Numbered from the stretch's first letter, positions 46,782-56,572 are shown. The stretch is DNA of 64,000 bases from Lysobacter sp. (GCA_011526085.1 WYBC01000038.1:1-64000); one strand, 5' to 3'. The notes: generated from the sequence alone by a model not told the origin. Numbers and translations: made by a program.

Positions 46782-49049
46782 ATGTCCACCACCCGCAGAC
46801 TATGGTCGGGTCTCGTCGCCCTGCTGATCGTCGGTTTCGGCACCCTGCTGTGGATGGGGGGCGAGGTCTACCGGCAGGCGCCGCCGATGCCCGAAGCCGT
46901 CGTCGCCGAAGACGGGACCACGGTCTTCACCCGCGCCGACATCGAACAGGGCCGGCAGGTCTGGCAGAGCATCGGCGGGCAGCAGCTGGGCTCGATCTGG
47001 GGCCATGGCGCGCTCGTCGCGCCCGACTGGAGCGCCGACTGGCTGCATCGCGAAACCATGGCATGGCTGGAGCTGCGCGCGCGCGCCGGCAGCGGTGAGG
47101 CCTATGCGATGCTGGGTGCCGGCGATCAAGCCAAACTGCAGGCCGAGCTGAAACCGCTGATCCGCGGCAACACCTGGGACGCGGCCACCGGCCGCATCGC
47201 GATCGGCGTGGAACGCGCGCAGGCGATCGCGCAGGTCGCGGCGCACTACGACAGCCTGTTCTCGAACGACCCGGCCACGCACGCGCTGCGCGAAACCTAC
47301 GCGATGCGCGAGAACACCGTGCCCGATGCGGCGCACCGGCGTTCGCTGGCCGCGTTCTTCTGGTGGACCAGCTGGGCCGCGGTCACCGATCGCCCGGATG
47401 CCGCCATCAGCTATACGCAGAACTGGCCGTACGAGCCGCTGGTCGGCAATACGGCGACCTCGTCGAGCTTCTTGTGGACCGTGTTCAGCGTGCTCTTCAT
47501 GATCGCGGGCATCGGCCTGCTCGGCTGGCATTACGCGGTGTGGCACGGCAGGGAAGCGCCGGCGACGCCGCCCGCGACCGATCCGCTGCGCGCGCTGGTG
47601 CCGACGCCGTCGATGCGCGCGACCGCGAAATATTTCTGGCTGGTGCTGACGCTGTTCCTGGTACAGATCCTGCTCGGTGCGACCACCGCGCACTACCAGG
47701 TCGAAGGACAGGAGGCCTACGGCCTCGCCCTCTCCGAGTTCCTGCCGTATTCGCTCACCCGCAGCTGGCATACGCAGCTGGCGGTGTTGTGGATCGCGGT
47801 GGCGTGGCTCGGCACCGGGCTGTACATCGGCCCGGCGGTATCGGGACACGAACCGAAATTCCAGCGGCTCGGCGTGAACGTGCTGTTCGCCTGCCTGCTG
47901 GTGATCGTGGTCGGCGCGTTCACCGGCCAATGGCTGGCGGTGATGCAGAAACTCGGCCTCGCCGACAATTTCTGGTTCGGCCACCAGGGCTGGGAATACA
48001 CCGACATCGGTCGTTTCTGGCAGTGGTTCCTGTTCATCGGCCTGCTGCTGTGGCTGTGCCTGGTCGGCCGTGCGCTGTGGCCGGCGCTGCGCCGTCGCGA
48101 CGAAACCTCGTCGATCATCGGTCTGCTGTTCCTGTCCACCGTCGCCATCGGCCTGTTGTTCGGCGCCGGCCTGATGTGGAACGAACACACGCATATCTCG
48201 ATGGTCGAATACTGGCGCTGGTGGGTGGTGCATCTGTGGGTGGAAGGCTTCTTCGAAGTGTTCGCCGCCGCGGTGATCAGTTTCCTGTTCGTGAAGCTCG
48301 GCCTGATCCGCGGCAGGACCGCGACCATCAACGTGCTGTTCGCGACCATCGTGTTCATGGCCGGCGGCATCCTCGGCACCTTCCACCATCTGTATTTCAC
48401 CGGCACCACCACCGCGGTGATCGCGCTCGGCGCCAGTTTCTCGGCGCTGGAAGTGGTGCCGCTGGCGTTGATCGGGCTGGAGGCCTACGACACCTGGAAG
48501 CACGGCAGGGCCACGCCGTGGATGCAGCGCTATCGCTGGCCGATCCTGTTCTTCCTCGCGGTGAGTTTCTGGAACCTCGTCGGCGCGGGCCTGTTCGGTT
48601 TCCTGATCAATACGCCGCTCGCGCTGTACTACATGCAGGGCCTGAACCTCACGCCGCTGCACGGCCACACCGCGCTGTTCGGCGTGTACGGCATGCTCGG
48701 CATCGGCCTGCTGCTGTTCTGCGTGCGCGGTCTCAAGCCGGAGGCGGCCTGGAACGAACGCATGCTGTCGGCCTCGTTCTGGACGCTCAACATCGGTCTG
48801 CTGCTGATGGCGCTGTTGACCCTGCTGCCGATGGGGCTGCTGCAGCTGCAGGCGGCGCTGGAACATGGCTACTGGTACGCGCGTTCGGCCGAGTTCATGG
48901 GCAAGCCGATCTTCGATCTGCTGGTGTGGATGCGGATGCCGGGCGACGTCGTCTTCAGCGTCGGCGCACTGCTGGTGACGGTGTTCGTGTTCCGCTTGTG
49001 GCTGGCGCCGAAGCGCGAGGCCGCGTTGCCCGAAGGATCGTCGGCTTGA
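46782..49049 (+). CDS. norB: quinol-dependent nitric oxide reductase (qNOR)
   Basis: A 755-residue single-subunit NO reductase that reduces NO to N2O with quinol. After a first helix (about 9-29) comes a long periplasmic domain without a heme-c motif (about 40-220), then some 12-13 helices. Heme-copper residues are in WHTQLAVLWIAVAWL, NEHTHISMVEYWRWWVVHLWVEGFFEVF (Fe-B and low-spin heme region with catalytic Glu) and FHHLYFTGTT. GGAGGAG lies before the ATG. No separate norC is needed. Neighbour nnrS follows 52 bp later. Confidence 0.95.
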   Translation: MSTTRRLWSGLVALLIVGFGTLLWMGGEVYRQAPPMPEAVVAEDGTTVFTRADIEQGRQVWQSIGGQQLGSIWGHGALVAPDWSADWLHRETMAWLELRARAGSGEAYAMLGAGDQAKLQAELKPLIRGNTWDAATGRIAIGVERAQAIAQVAAHYDSLFSNDPATHALRETYAMRENTVPDAAHRRSLAAFFWWTSWAAVTDRPDAAISYTQNWPYEPLVGNTATSSSFLWTVFSVLFMIAGIGLLGWHYAVWHGREAPATPPATDPLRALVPTPSMRATAKYFWLVLTLFLVQILLGATTAHYQVEGQEAYGLALSEFLPYSLTRSWHTQLAVLWIAVAWLGTGLYIGPAVSGHEPKFQRLGVNVLFACLLVIVVGAFTGQWLAVMQKLGLADNFWFGHQGWEYTDIGRFWQWFLFIGLLLWLCLVGRALWPALRRRDETSSIIGLLFLSTVAIGLLFGAGLMWNEHTHISMVEYWRWWVVHLWVEGFFEVFAAAVISFLFVKLGLIRGRTATINVLFATIVFMAGGILGTFHHLYFTGTTTAVIALGASFSALEVVPLALIGLEAYDTWKHGRATPWMQRYRWPILFFLAVSFWNLVGAGLFGFLINTPLALYYMQGLNLTPLHGHTALFGVYGMLGIGLLLFCVRGLKPEAAWNERMLSASFWTLNIGLLLMALLTLLPMGLLQLQAALEHGYWYARSAEFMGKPIFDLLVWMRMPGDVVFSVGALLVTVFVFRLWLAPKREAALPEGSSA

Positions 49050-49101
49050 CCCTTCGGCGGGCGGCGCATGCGTCGCCCGCCGGTCGTCCGGAGTACGCGC
49101 C

Positions 49102-50322
49102 ATGAACGCCATTCCCCTCGCCGCAAGGTTGCCGCTGTTCGCCACGCCGCACCGGCTGCTGTTCTTCATCGGTTCGGCCAACGTGCTGTCGGCGATGCTG
49201 TGGTGGACGCTGTTCCTCGCCGGCGTGCGCTGGCCCGCGCTCGCGCTGCCCGCGCCGGCATCGGTGCCGCCGGGCTGGCTGCACGCGGCCCTGATGCAAT
49301 ACCAGATGCTGGCCAGCTTCGTCTTCGGCTTCCTGCTCACGGTGTTTCCGCGCTGGATGGGATTGCCCGAGCTGTCGCGCTGGCGTTACGTGCCGGTCGG
49401 TCTGGGGTTGTTCGGCGGCCAGCTGGCGACGCTGTCGGGTGCGTTCGGCGCGCCTGCCGCGCTGCAGGTGGGCGGACTGATGACGCTCGCGGGCTGGCTC
49501 GCCGGCATGTCCGCGCTGTGGTCGCTGCTGTGGCGCGATCCGGGGACGACCTGGCACGCGCGCGCGTGTTTCGCCGCGCTGGTGTGCGGGCTCGTGGGCC
49601 TGTGCTGTTGGCTCGCGTTCCTGTTCGGCGGCTCGCCGCGCTGGGCGTTCTGCGCGATCAAGCTCGGCGGATTCGGTTTCCTGTTCCCGATGTATTTCAC
49701 CGTCGCCCATCGCATGTTCCCGTTCTTCGCCCAGAGCGCGATGCCCGGTTATCGCCCGTGGCGGCCGCTGTGGCTGCTGGCGGCGTTGTGGCTGCTGGCG
49801 TTCGCGCATCTGGGTCTGGAACTGATGCATGCGTATCGCCGGCTGTGGATCGCGGATGCGCCGATGTTGGCGCTGTCGCTGTGGATGCTGTGGCGCTGGT
49901 GGCCGCGCGGCCACCCGCCGCCGCCGCTGCGCGCGCTGTTCCTCGGCCTGGCGTGGCTGCCGGTCGCGTTCGCACTGTATCTCGCGCAGAGCGCAACCTA
50001 TGCGCTGGCCGGTGTGTACGCGCTCGGACGCGCGCCGGCGCATGCGTTGTTCGTGGGATTCTTCGGCAGCGTGCTGGTGGCGATGGTGACCCGCGTCAGC
50101 CAGGGACACTCCGGTCGTCCGCTGGTGATGCCGGCGGTGGCGCGATACGCGTTCGTCTCGATCCAGTGCGTCGCGGTGCTGCGCGTGGCCGCCGAACTCG
50201 CGCCCGATGGCGGCGCATGGCAGGCGGTCGCCGCCGCCGCATGGCTGTTCGCGCTCGCTCCGTGGGCGCTGCGCATCGGGCATATCGTCGCCACGCCCCG
50301 CGTCGACGGCAAGGCCGGCTGA
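49102..50322 (+). CDS. nnrS: NnrS family heme-copper membrane protein
   Basis: A 406-residue protein with about 12 hydrophobic helices. FFIGSANVLSAMLWW, FVFGFLLTVFPRWMG, LFPMYFTVAHRMFPFFAQ and VAMVTRVSQGHSGRPL are NnrS signatures. NnrS proteins protect cells during NO production and are regulated by NO-responsive factors. It sits directly after norB and should be co-transcribed with it. Confidence 0.93.
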   Translation: MNAIPLAARLPLFATPHRLLFFIGSANVLSAMLWWTLFLAGVRWPALALPAPASVPPGWLHAALMQYQMLASFVFGFLLTVFPRWMGLPELSRWRYVPVGLGLFGGQLATLSGAFGAPAALQVGGLMTLAGWLAGMSALWSLLWRDPGTTWHARACFAALVCGLVGLCCWLAFLFGGSPRWAFCAIKLGGFGFLFPMYFTVAHRMFPFFAQSAMPGYRPWRPLWLLAALWLLAFAHLGLELMHAYRRLWIADAPMLALSLWMLWRWWPRGHPPPPLRALFLGLAWLPVAFALYLAQSATYALAGVYALGRAPAHALFVGFFGSVLVAMVTRVSQGHSGRPLVMPAVARYAFVSIQCVAVLRVAAELAPDGGAWQAVAAAAWLFALAPWALRIGHIVATPRVDGKAG

Positions 50323-50911
50323 GATGATCGGGTCTTGCCGGCAGGGCAAATGCGTCCACGTCAGCCGCGTGATCCTCGCCGCTGCGCGCCCTTGCCGGCG
50401 CATGCGCATGCGCGACATCGCGATGCGCTTCGATCGGGATCCGCGTTGCCGCAGGCGTCCGCCATCGCTGTCGACGGGCAGGCGCACGGCGCGGAATTCC
50501 CGAAGGCGGCATGCGCGCGATACAGGCGATCGATCAAGGATCGATGGAACGATTGAACACGTCAGATGCTCGCGTCGAAGCGGATGGTTTCGCGCGTTCG
50601 CGTGCGCGAGAATTGCGATCTCGGGCGCAAAACAAAGGCGAAATAGTCAGTACGTTGATGACGCAGAAGCGCGCGCGAGCGGTCAATCGAAATCGTGTTT
50701 TCGATACCGGCAGGCAGTCGATGGTGCTCGTTCCGGATGTCCGGAACTCCCGGTGGAAAGCGCGAAGGGAAGATCCCCGGTGTGCCGATCGGTCGCATCG
50801 TTCGCCGTTGAACGTTTTCCGGATACGCAGAGGATCGTTCCCGGACGTTCGTCGACAACCTCCACATCGCAACGGAGCCGCCGCAACACGCAAGGAGGTG
50901 AGGGCCGTCGG
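50323..50911. other. gene-free stretch
   Basis: No open frame here has convincing codon use or homology. Base composition between about 50540 and 50880 is visibly less GC-rich than the flanks, with runs such as GCAAAACAAAGG. It may be an untranslated leader or promoter region of the following protease, or a decayed gene. Confidence 0.5.
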
Positions 50912-51034
50912 ATGCGGCCTTGGACGGATGCATGTACGCACTCGGCCATCGCAGATGCCGGACGCGCGCCTGCGCAGCCGCCGGCGATCTGGCCGCGCCA
51001 GATCCCATCCTCATCCAGGAGAGAGGCCCCATGA
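50912..51034 (+). CDS. possible 40-residue leader ORF before the subtilase gene
   Basis: An ATG at 50912 follows a near-perfect Shine-Dalgarno sequence, AAGGAGGTGAG (50892-50902), and opens 40 codons that end in a TGA overlapping the protease ATG (ATGA, 51031-51034). The peptide (MRPWTDACTHSAIADAG...) resembles nothing I know. The strong ribosome binding site and overlap suggest a translated leader, but its spacing (about 13 bases) is long, so it remains a hypothesis. Confidence 0.35.
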   Translation: MRPWTDACTHSAIADAGRAPAQPPAIWPRQIPSSSRREAP

Positions 51035-53025
51035 ACAAGGCAATCATGGCATCACCGACGACGACGGCATACGAGAATCGCGGCCGCCCGCGTCCACGTG
51101 GTCATCGGCTCGCGATCGCGATCGCCTGCGCGGTGGCGATGGCGGCCGCTGCGAGTGCCGCCGCGGCGCAGGATCCGGAACTGGGCCGGAAGGCGATCGA
51201 GCGGGTGGCGGAGCGCGAGGGCGTGAGCATCGACGAACTCCGGGTGCACGACTCGGCCACCGCGAACTTCGCGCTGCAGGGCCGCCGTTATCATGGCTTC
51301 AAGGTCGAATCGACGAAGGATGGGGCGATCTACGCCATCGCGCTCGACGATGACGCGCAGGAGGTCGACCCGGCCGACATCGAGGCCGAGGAACAGAAGA
51401 TCCACGAGCAGAAATACGCGCGCCTCGACACCGGCCTGGTGCGGCTGGTGGACAGCATCCCGGCCGAAGAACGGGTGCCGGTGGTGTTCTGGCTGGATCG
51501 CGCGCGCGATCTCGGCCTGCGGCGCCCGCTGTTCGCATCGGTCGAGGTGCCCTCCGACAAACCGCTCGCGGCGCCCGAGGACGACACCGCGACCGTGCGC
51601 GAAGTGGAAGCTCTGTACGCGCGGCTGGATGCCGAGAATGCCGACATCGCCAAGGCGTCCACCGCCGCGTTGACCAGCCGACTGGCCGAACTCGGCCATG
51701 AGCCGGTCGCCGATGCGCAGGCGCCCGCGGTGTCCGCGATCGTGCCGGCGGGCGAACTGCGCGCGCTGAGTCTGTCGCCGGGCGTGTCGCGGGTGTATCT
51801 CGACGAAGAATACGCATCGCTGCTGTCGATCGCCGGCAACTCGGTCGGGGCCTATCAGGCGCACATGGTCGGCAACACCGGCCAGAACGTGCAGACCGCA
51901 CTGGTGGAGGTGGGCGGCACGATCCAGGCCGGCAATCCCAACTTGGTGGGCGTGGTCCTGGAATCGCCCAATCCCGGATGCACCAGCGGACATGCCACCG
52001 CGGTCGCCGGCGTGATCCGCAGTCACCACGCGCTCCAGCGCGGTATCGCGCGCAACGCGCGGCTGTGGTCCGGTGGCGCCTGCATCGGCATCCAGAGCCT
52101 GCTGCAGACCAGCAGCAACCGCGCGGTCGCCTGGGGCGCACGCGCGATCAACCTCAGCTTCGGCGGCAACGTTTCGAGCAGCCCCGGCGCGTTCGAACGT
52201 TTCTACGACAGGATCGTGCAGGACCATTGGCGCACGGTGGTGGTCGCGGCCGGCAACAGCGGCCTCGGCAACCGGGTGCTCAATCCCTCGCAGGCCTACA
52301 ACGTCATCGCCGTGGGTGCGTTCAACGATCGCGGCTGGCCGTGGACGATGGCGCCGTTCTCCAGTTCGGGCGATCCGGTCTCGCTGCATGGCGATCGCGA
52401 AAAACCCGAAGTCGCCGCCCCGGGCGTCGGCATCGTCACCACGCTCAGCACCGGACTGACCGGCGCCGCGGGCGTCAGCGGCACCAGCTTCGCCGCGCCG
52501 ATCGTCACCGGCGCCGCCGCATTGACCATGCGCCGGAACGGCTGGCTGAGCGTCTGGCCCGAATCGGTCAAGTCGATCCTGATGGCCACCGCCACCAGCA
52601 ACCTCGAAGGCGCGGCGCGCCTGAGCGAACACGACGGCGCCGGCGGCATCAACGCCAACTTCGCCGATCAGGTCGCCGGTCACGCCAACGGTACCTGGGG
52701 CGGTACCGGCTACAGCTGCGCGTCGCCGGTGCAATGGATCGTCAGCAGTGTTTACGTGCAGGCGGGTCGTCGCGTGCGCGTGGCGATGGCCTGGGACGCC
52801 AATCCGGCGGCGCCGAATTATTCCTCGCGACCCGGCGCCGATCTCGACATGCGCATCCTCGGCCCGACCAACGCGATCGTGGCCAGTTCGCTGAGCTGGG
52901 ACAACACCTACGAGATCGTGGATTTCGTCGCGCCCAGCACCGGGAGCTACAAGCTGCGCGTGCACAGGTACAGCTGCCAGTACACGCCGAAATGGCTGGG
53001 CTGGGCCTGGGCGTTGATGCTCTGA
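51031..53025 (+). CDS. exported subtilase-family (S8) protein with Glu at the Asp position
   Basis: A 664-residue protein with a long signal peptide (cleavage near AAA, about residue 46), a propeptide-like region to about 265, an S8 catalytic domain (about 270-545) and a C-terminal beta-sandwich. Visible catalytic residues are His321 (SGHATAVAG), Asn409 (AAGNSG) and Ser486 (GTSFAAPI). At the position of the catalytic Asp (usual V-D-x-G) the sequence reads LVEVGG with Glu293. It may be active with Glu or may have lost activity. AGGAGAGAGG precedes the ATG; terminator at 53115. Confidence 0.87.
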   Translation: MNKAIMASPTTTAYENRGRPRPRGHRLAIAIACAVAMAAAASAAAAQDPELGRKAIERVAEREGVSIDELRVHDSATANFALQGRRYHGFKVESTKDGAIYAIALDDDAQEVDPADIEAEEQKIHEQKYARLDTGLVRLVDSIPAEERVPVVFWLDRARDLGLRRPLFASVEVPSDKPLAAPEDDTATVREVEALYARLDAENADIAKASTAALTSRLAELGHEPVADAQAPAVSAIVPAGELRALSLSPGVSRVYLDEEYASLLSIAGNSVGAYQAHMVGNTGQNVQTALVEVGGTIQAGNPNLVGVVLESPNPGCTSGHATAVAGVIRSHHALQRGIARNARLWSGGACIGIQSLLQTSSNRAVAWGARAINLSFGGNVSSSPGAFERFYDRIVQDHWRTVVVAAGNSGLGNRVLNPSQAYNVIAVGAFNDRGWPWTMAPFSSSGDPVSLHGDREKPEVAAPGVGIVTTLSTGLTGAAGVSGTSFAAPIVTGAAALTMRRNGWLSVWPESVKSILMATATSNLEGAARLSEHDGAGGINANFADQVAGHANGTWGGTGYSCASPVQWIVSSVYVQAGRRVRVAMAWDANPAAPNYSSRPGADLDMRILGPTNAIVASSLSWDNTYEIVDFVAPSTGSYKLRVHRYSCQYTPKWLGWAWALML

Positions 53026-53114
53026 GTGCGCCCCCCCTCCCGTCGCGCATACCGATGCGCGGCGGGTGCGAGGGCCCGGTGCGCCGCACCGACGTTCGTG
53101 CCCCCTCGGGCCGG

Positions 53115-53150
53115 CCGCCGCCGGAAGGGATTCCGGCGGCGGTCTTCTTT
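53115..53150 (+). terminator. intrinsic terminator after the subtilase gene
   Basis: CCGCCGCCGGAA (53115-53126), a four-base loop and TTCCGGCGGCGG (53131-53142) form a perfect 12-bp stem, followed by TCTTCTTT. It ends the subtilase transcript and faces the convergent copB gene. Confidence 0.8.
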
Positions 53151-53181
53151 CGTGCCGCGTGTCGCCCGCAGCCGCGATCGC

Positions 53182-54147
53182 TCAGAACCAGAAGCGCAGG
53201 CCCGCCACCACCCGCGTGTCTTCCGCGGACTCGCCTTCGTCGCGGCGCAGATCGGCGGTGCCGCCGAAGCTGCGTTCGTGGACGATGCCGACGTAGGGCG
53301 CGAACCGGCGCGTGATCTCGTAGCGCAGGCGCACCCCGGTTTCGATCGTGGACAGTCCGGCGCCGATGCTGCGATCGCGGTCGTCACGCGCATGCCATTC
53401 GGCCTCGATCAGCGGTTGCAGGATCAGCCGATTGGTCAGCAGCACGTCGTATTCCGCTTCGAGCTGTGCGGACAGCCGGCCCGAGGCGTCGAGATACCCG
53501 GTGGCCTCGACCTCGAACTTGTACGGCGCCACGCCCATCACGCCGAGCGCCGCCGCGGTGCGCGTCGGTCCGGGCCGGGTTTCGTGACGCACGCCGGCGA
53601 CGACATCCCACCAGCGCGCGAGCGGCCGGCCGTACAGCAGTTCGATGTCCGCCGCTGCGGTGCGTCCGTCCTCGCGTTCGCCTTCGCTGCGCAGCCACAG
53701 CTTGTGCGCGTCGGTGCCGAGCCAGCCCTGCGCTTCCCAGGCCTGGCCGCCGCCATGCTCGTTCCAGGCTTCGAGCCGATCGAACAGCAGCGTGCCGACG
53801 ACGCGATCGCCGTGGTCGTGGCCGTGCGCCGGCGCGCGTGCGGCCGCGCGGTCGGCGTCGGTGATCGGCGGAATCGGGGTGCGCGGCGCCTGTGCGGCAT
53901 CCGTCTCGTGCTCCGCATGATCCATCGCGGCATGATCCATGCCGCCGTGGTCCATGTCGCCATGCTCCATGGCGGAGTGATCCATGGTGGAGTGATCCAT
54001 CGTGGAATGATCGACGGTCGGCGCGGTCTTCGGCGCGGGTTCCGGCGCTGGCGTGTCGTGCCGGTGCTGCTGCTGGGCATGTGCGGTCGTCGTTGCGAGC
54101 GCGAGCGCAGCGGCGAGGGTGGCGATGCGATGGCGCATGATGTTCAT
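53182..54147 (-). CDS. copB: copper resistance outer-membrane protein CopB
   Basis: A 321-residue CopB/PcoB family protein with a signal peptide (cleavage near AHA, residue 24). Residues about 45-80 are a Met/His tract of MDHSTMDHS-type repeats that should bind copper in the periplasm. The C-terminal domain is a predicted beta-barrel: LLFDRLEAWNEHGG, DIELLYGRPLARWWDVVAGVRHE, and the final strand RVVAGLRFWF with a terminal Phe as outer-membrane proteins have. The ATG overlaps the copA stop (ATGA, 54144-54147). Confidence 0.93.
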   Translation of the reverse strand: MNIMRHRIATLAAALALATTTAHAQQQHRHDTPAPEPAPKTAPTVDHSTMDHSTMDHSAMEHGDMDHGGMDHAAMDHAEHETDAAQAPRTPIPPITDADRAAARAPAHGHDHGDRVVGTLLFDRLEAWNEHGGGQAWEAQGWLGTDAHKLWLRSEGEREDGRTAAADIELLYGRPLARWWDVVAGVRHETRPGPTRTAAALGVMGVAPYKFEVEATGYLDASGRLSAQLEAEYDVLLTNRLILQPLIEAEWHARDDRDRSIGAGLSTIETGVRLRYEITRRFAPYVGIVHERSFGGTADLRRDEGESAEDTRVVAGLRFWF

Positions 54148-55982
54148 GCCTCCACCCGCACTTCGCGCATCATGCCCGCTTCCATGTGGTAGAGCAGATG
54201 GCAGTGGTAGGCCCAGTGCCCGAGCGCATCGGCGCGCACGCGATAGCCGCGTTTCGTGCCCGGCGGCATGTCGACGGTGTGTTTGCGCACGAGGAACTCG
54301 CCATGCTCGTCCTCCAGATCGCTCCACATCCCGTGCAGATGGATCGGATGGGTCATCATCGTGTCGTTGACCAGCACGATGCGCATGCGCTCGCCGTAGT
54401 TGAGCCGCAGCGGTTCGGCGGACGCGAACGGCTCGCCGTCGAACGACCACGCGAAGCGCTCCATGTGCCCGGTGAGATGCAGTTCGACCGTGCGACCGGG
54501 GTCGCGGCCGTCCGGATCGTCGAACAGGCTGCGCAGCATCGAATACGTCAGCGTCGTGCGGCCGTTGCCGCGCAGGCCGATGCCGGGATCGTCGAGCTTC
54601 GTTGCCGGTGCCATGGTCTGCATGTCGACCAGCGGATTGCCGGCTTCGCTGGCGGGATGGACCTGCATCGAGTCCTGCATGGAATGCTGCATCGACCCGT
54701 GCATCGAACCATGCATGTTGGCGCCGCAGCCGCCTTCCATGCCTTTCATCGCGGGCATGGCATGGCCCGCGTGCTCGCCGCCGTGCGTCGTGCCGCCAGA
54801 CTTCATGTCGGCATGCTCCATGCTTCCATGCCCCATGCTTCCATGCCCCATGTCGTCCATCGTCAGGATCGTGCGCGCATCGACCTCGGGCACCGGCGCG
54901 CGCAGGCCTTCGCGCACCGCCAGCGTGCCGCTGACGTACCCGGTACGGCCGATGTCCTGCGCGAAGAGCGTGAACGCATCCTGCCCCGTGGGTTCGACGA
55001 TCGCATCGAAGGTTTCCGCCGGCGCGATCCGGAATTCGTCCACGCTCACCGGATGCACGGGCTGGCCGTCGGCCGCGACGATCCTGAGTTTCAGGCCGGG
55101 GATGCGCACGTCGAAATGGGTCATCGCCGAGCCGTTGATGAAACGCAGCCGCACCTTTTCGCCGTGCGCGAACAGCCCCGTCCAGTTGCCCAGCGAGGTC
55201 GTGCCGTTGATCAGGTAGGTGTAGGTGTGCGCGTTGACGTCGGACAGGTCGGTCGGCGTCATCCGCATCTCGCCCCACAGCCGGCGGTCTTCCAGCGTCG
55301 CCGCGAGGCCGTCGCGCTTCGCGTCGCGCAGGAAATCGCCGACCGTGCGCTTGGCGTAGTTGTCGTGCCCGGGCATCTTCTTCAGCCGCGCGTACAGAAC
55401 GGCCGGTGCCAGATCGGTCCAGTCGCTGAGCAGCACGACATGATCGCGCTGGCAGTCGAACGGTTCCGGACCGGCGGGATCGACGATCAGCGCGCCGTAG
55501 AGGCCGGCCTGTTCTTGGAAGCCGGAATGGCTGTGATACCAGTAGGTGCCGGACTGGCGCAGCTCGAAACGATAGCGGTAGGTTTCGCCCGGGCCGATGC
55601 CGTCGAAACTCATGCCGGGCACGCCGTCCATGTTCGCCGGCAGCAGGATGCCGTGCCAGTGGATCGAGGTCTGGCGACCGTGGATCGACCCCGGCCGCAG
55701 CGCGTTGCGCACGCGCAGTTCGACCGTGGTGCCTTCGCGCCAGCGCAGCGTCGGCGCCGGCACCGAACCGTTGACCGCCACGCCGGGGCGGATGCGGCCG
55801 GTGAAGTTCACCGGCAGTTCGTCGATGACGAGATCGAAATCGGTGCCGGTCAATATCGGCACGCGCGGCGCGGCCGCGCCCGCGCGCGGCCAGCCGAACG
55901 CGGCCAGCGCGCCGCCCGCGGCGAGGCCCTGGACGAAACGGCGACGGGTGAGGCCGCCCGAAAAGGAAGAAGAGGAAGACAT
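54144..55982 (-). CDS. copA: multicopper oxidase CopA (copper resistance)
   Basis: A 612-residue periplasmic multicopper oxidase that oxidises Cu(I). A twin-arginine signal LTRRRFVQGLAAGG lies at residues 11-24. Copper ligands are in SIHWHGILLP, YWYHSHSGFQ, HPIHLHGMW and HWAYHCHLLYHMEAGMM. A Met/His/Gly-rich insert (MGHGSMGHGSMEHADM ... MHGSMHGSMQHSMQDSMQ) lies at about 400-460, as in PcoA/CopA. The ATG at 55982 is used; an in-frame GTG at 55994 is an alternative. Organised with copL and copB as in Xanthomonas copLAB. Confidence 0.95.
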   Translation of the reverse strand: MSSSSSFSGGLTRRRFVQGLAAGGALAAFGWPRAGAAAPRVPILTGTDFDLVIDELPVNFTGRIRPGVAVNGSVPAPTLRWREGTTVELRVRNALRPGSIHGRQTSIHWHGILLPANMDGVPGMSFDGIGPGETYRYRFELRQSGTYWYHSHSGFQEQAGLYGALIVDPAGPEPFDCQRDHVVLLSDWTDLAPAVLYARLKKMPGHDNYAKRTVGDFLRDAKRDGLAATLEDRRLWGEMRMTPTDLSDVNAHTYTYLINGTTSLGNWTGLFAHGEKVRLRFINGSAMTHFDVRIPGLKLRIVAADGQPVHPVSVDEFRIAPAETFDAIVEPTGQDAFTLFAQDIGRTGYVSGTLAVREGLRAPVPEVDARTILTMDDMGHGSMGHGSMEHADMKSGGTTHGGEHAGHAMPAMKGMEGGCGANMHGSMHGSMQHSMQDSMQVHPASEAGNPLVDMQTMAPATKLDDPGIGLRGNGRTTLTYSMLRSLFDDPDGRDPGRTVELHLTGHMERFAWSFDGEPFASAEPLRLNYGERMRIVLVNDTMMTHPIHLHGMWSDLEDEHGEFLVRKHTVDMPPGTKRGYRVRADALGHWAYHCHLLYHMEAGMMREVRVEA

Positions 55983-56090
55983 GCGATGCTCCACCGCCGC
56001 GATGCGCGAACGCGCGCCACGGCCGGATCGAACGGAACGGAATGCGCGCGATGCGCGCGACGACGGCGCCCCGATGGGCGCGACACGCGT

Positions 56091-56531
56091 TCAGGCGATG
56101 GGAGGTCGGATCGGATGCGGCAGCGACGGCGTCGCGTGCGATTCGTTGCGGGCGCGCGCATCGGCGATGCGCACGCCGGTGGGCAGGGACAGCGCGGGCG
56201 GCATCAGCGCGGCACAGCCATGGCTCGTACAGGCGCAACTGCAGGCGTCGCCGCAACCGTCGTCGTCCGTGTCGCCCGCATTGCCGGGCGGCAGGTCGTG
56301 ATGCATGACGGTATCCGCGTCATGCGCCGCCGCCATCGCCATCATGTCGGCGCAGTGCGCCTCGGCATCGGCCTGCGTCGCCGCCGGTGCATGCGCCATG
56401 GCCGGGACATCGGCGCCGGTCCTGCCCGCATGTCCGCAGGTCCCGCGCGCCGCCGCCATCGCCGCACCGACCCCGTTCGCCACCAGGGCGAAGCAGAGCA
56501 GGGCATGCAGCAGGAGCCGGGCGGGGCGCAT
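56091..56531 (-). CDS. copL: CopL-like metal-binding regulatory protein
   Basis: A 146-residue exported protein (signal MRPARLLLHALLCFALVANGVGAAMA) rich in His, Met and Cys (MMAMAAAHDADTVMHH; DDGCGDACSCACTSHGCAALM). In Xanthomonas the gene upstream of copAB, copL, encodes such a protein and is needed for copper-induced expression of copAB. The position and composition fit, though sequence in this family is weakly conserved. It starts 41 bp after the end of the chaperone gene on the same strand. Confidence 0.8.
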   Translation of the reverse strand: MRPARLLLHALLCFALVANGVGAAMAAARGTCGHAGRTGADVPAMAHAPAATQADAEAHCADMMAMAAAHDADTVMHHDLPPGNAGDTDDDGCGDACSCACTSHGCAALMPPALSLPTGVRIADARARNESHATPSLPHPIRPPIA

Positions 56532-56572
56532 GGCGGCAGTGTACTCCGACGGACCGGGCGCGCCGAAGCCGG

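Noticed and set aside
50540-50580. TTGAACACGTCAG as an FNR box
   Set aside because: Half-site spacing does not match TTGAT-N4-ATCAA.
50207-51034. Longer ORF covering the gap between nnrS and the subtilase
   Set aside because: Its first part overlaps nnrS in another frame and shows no domain; only the last 40 codons have a ribosome binding site in front.
54666-54850. Tandem DNA repeat inside the multicopper oxidase gene
   Set aside because: The repeated ATG-rich units encode the Met/His copper-binding insert known in this family; not an independent element.
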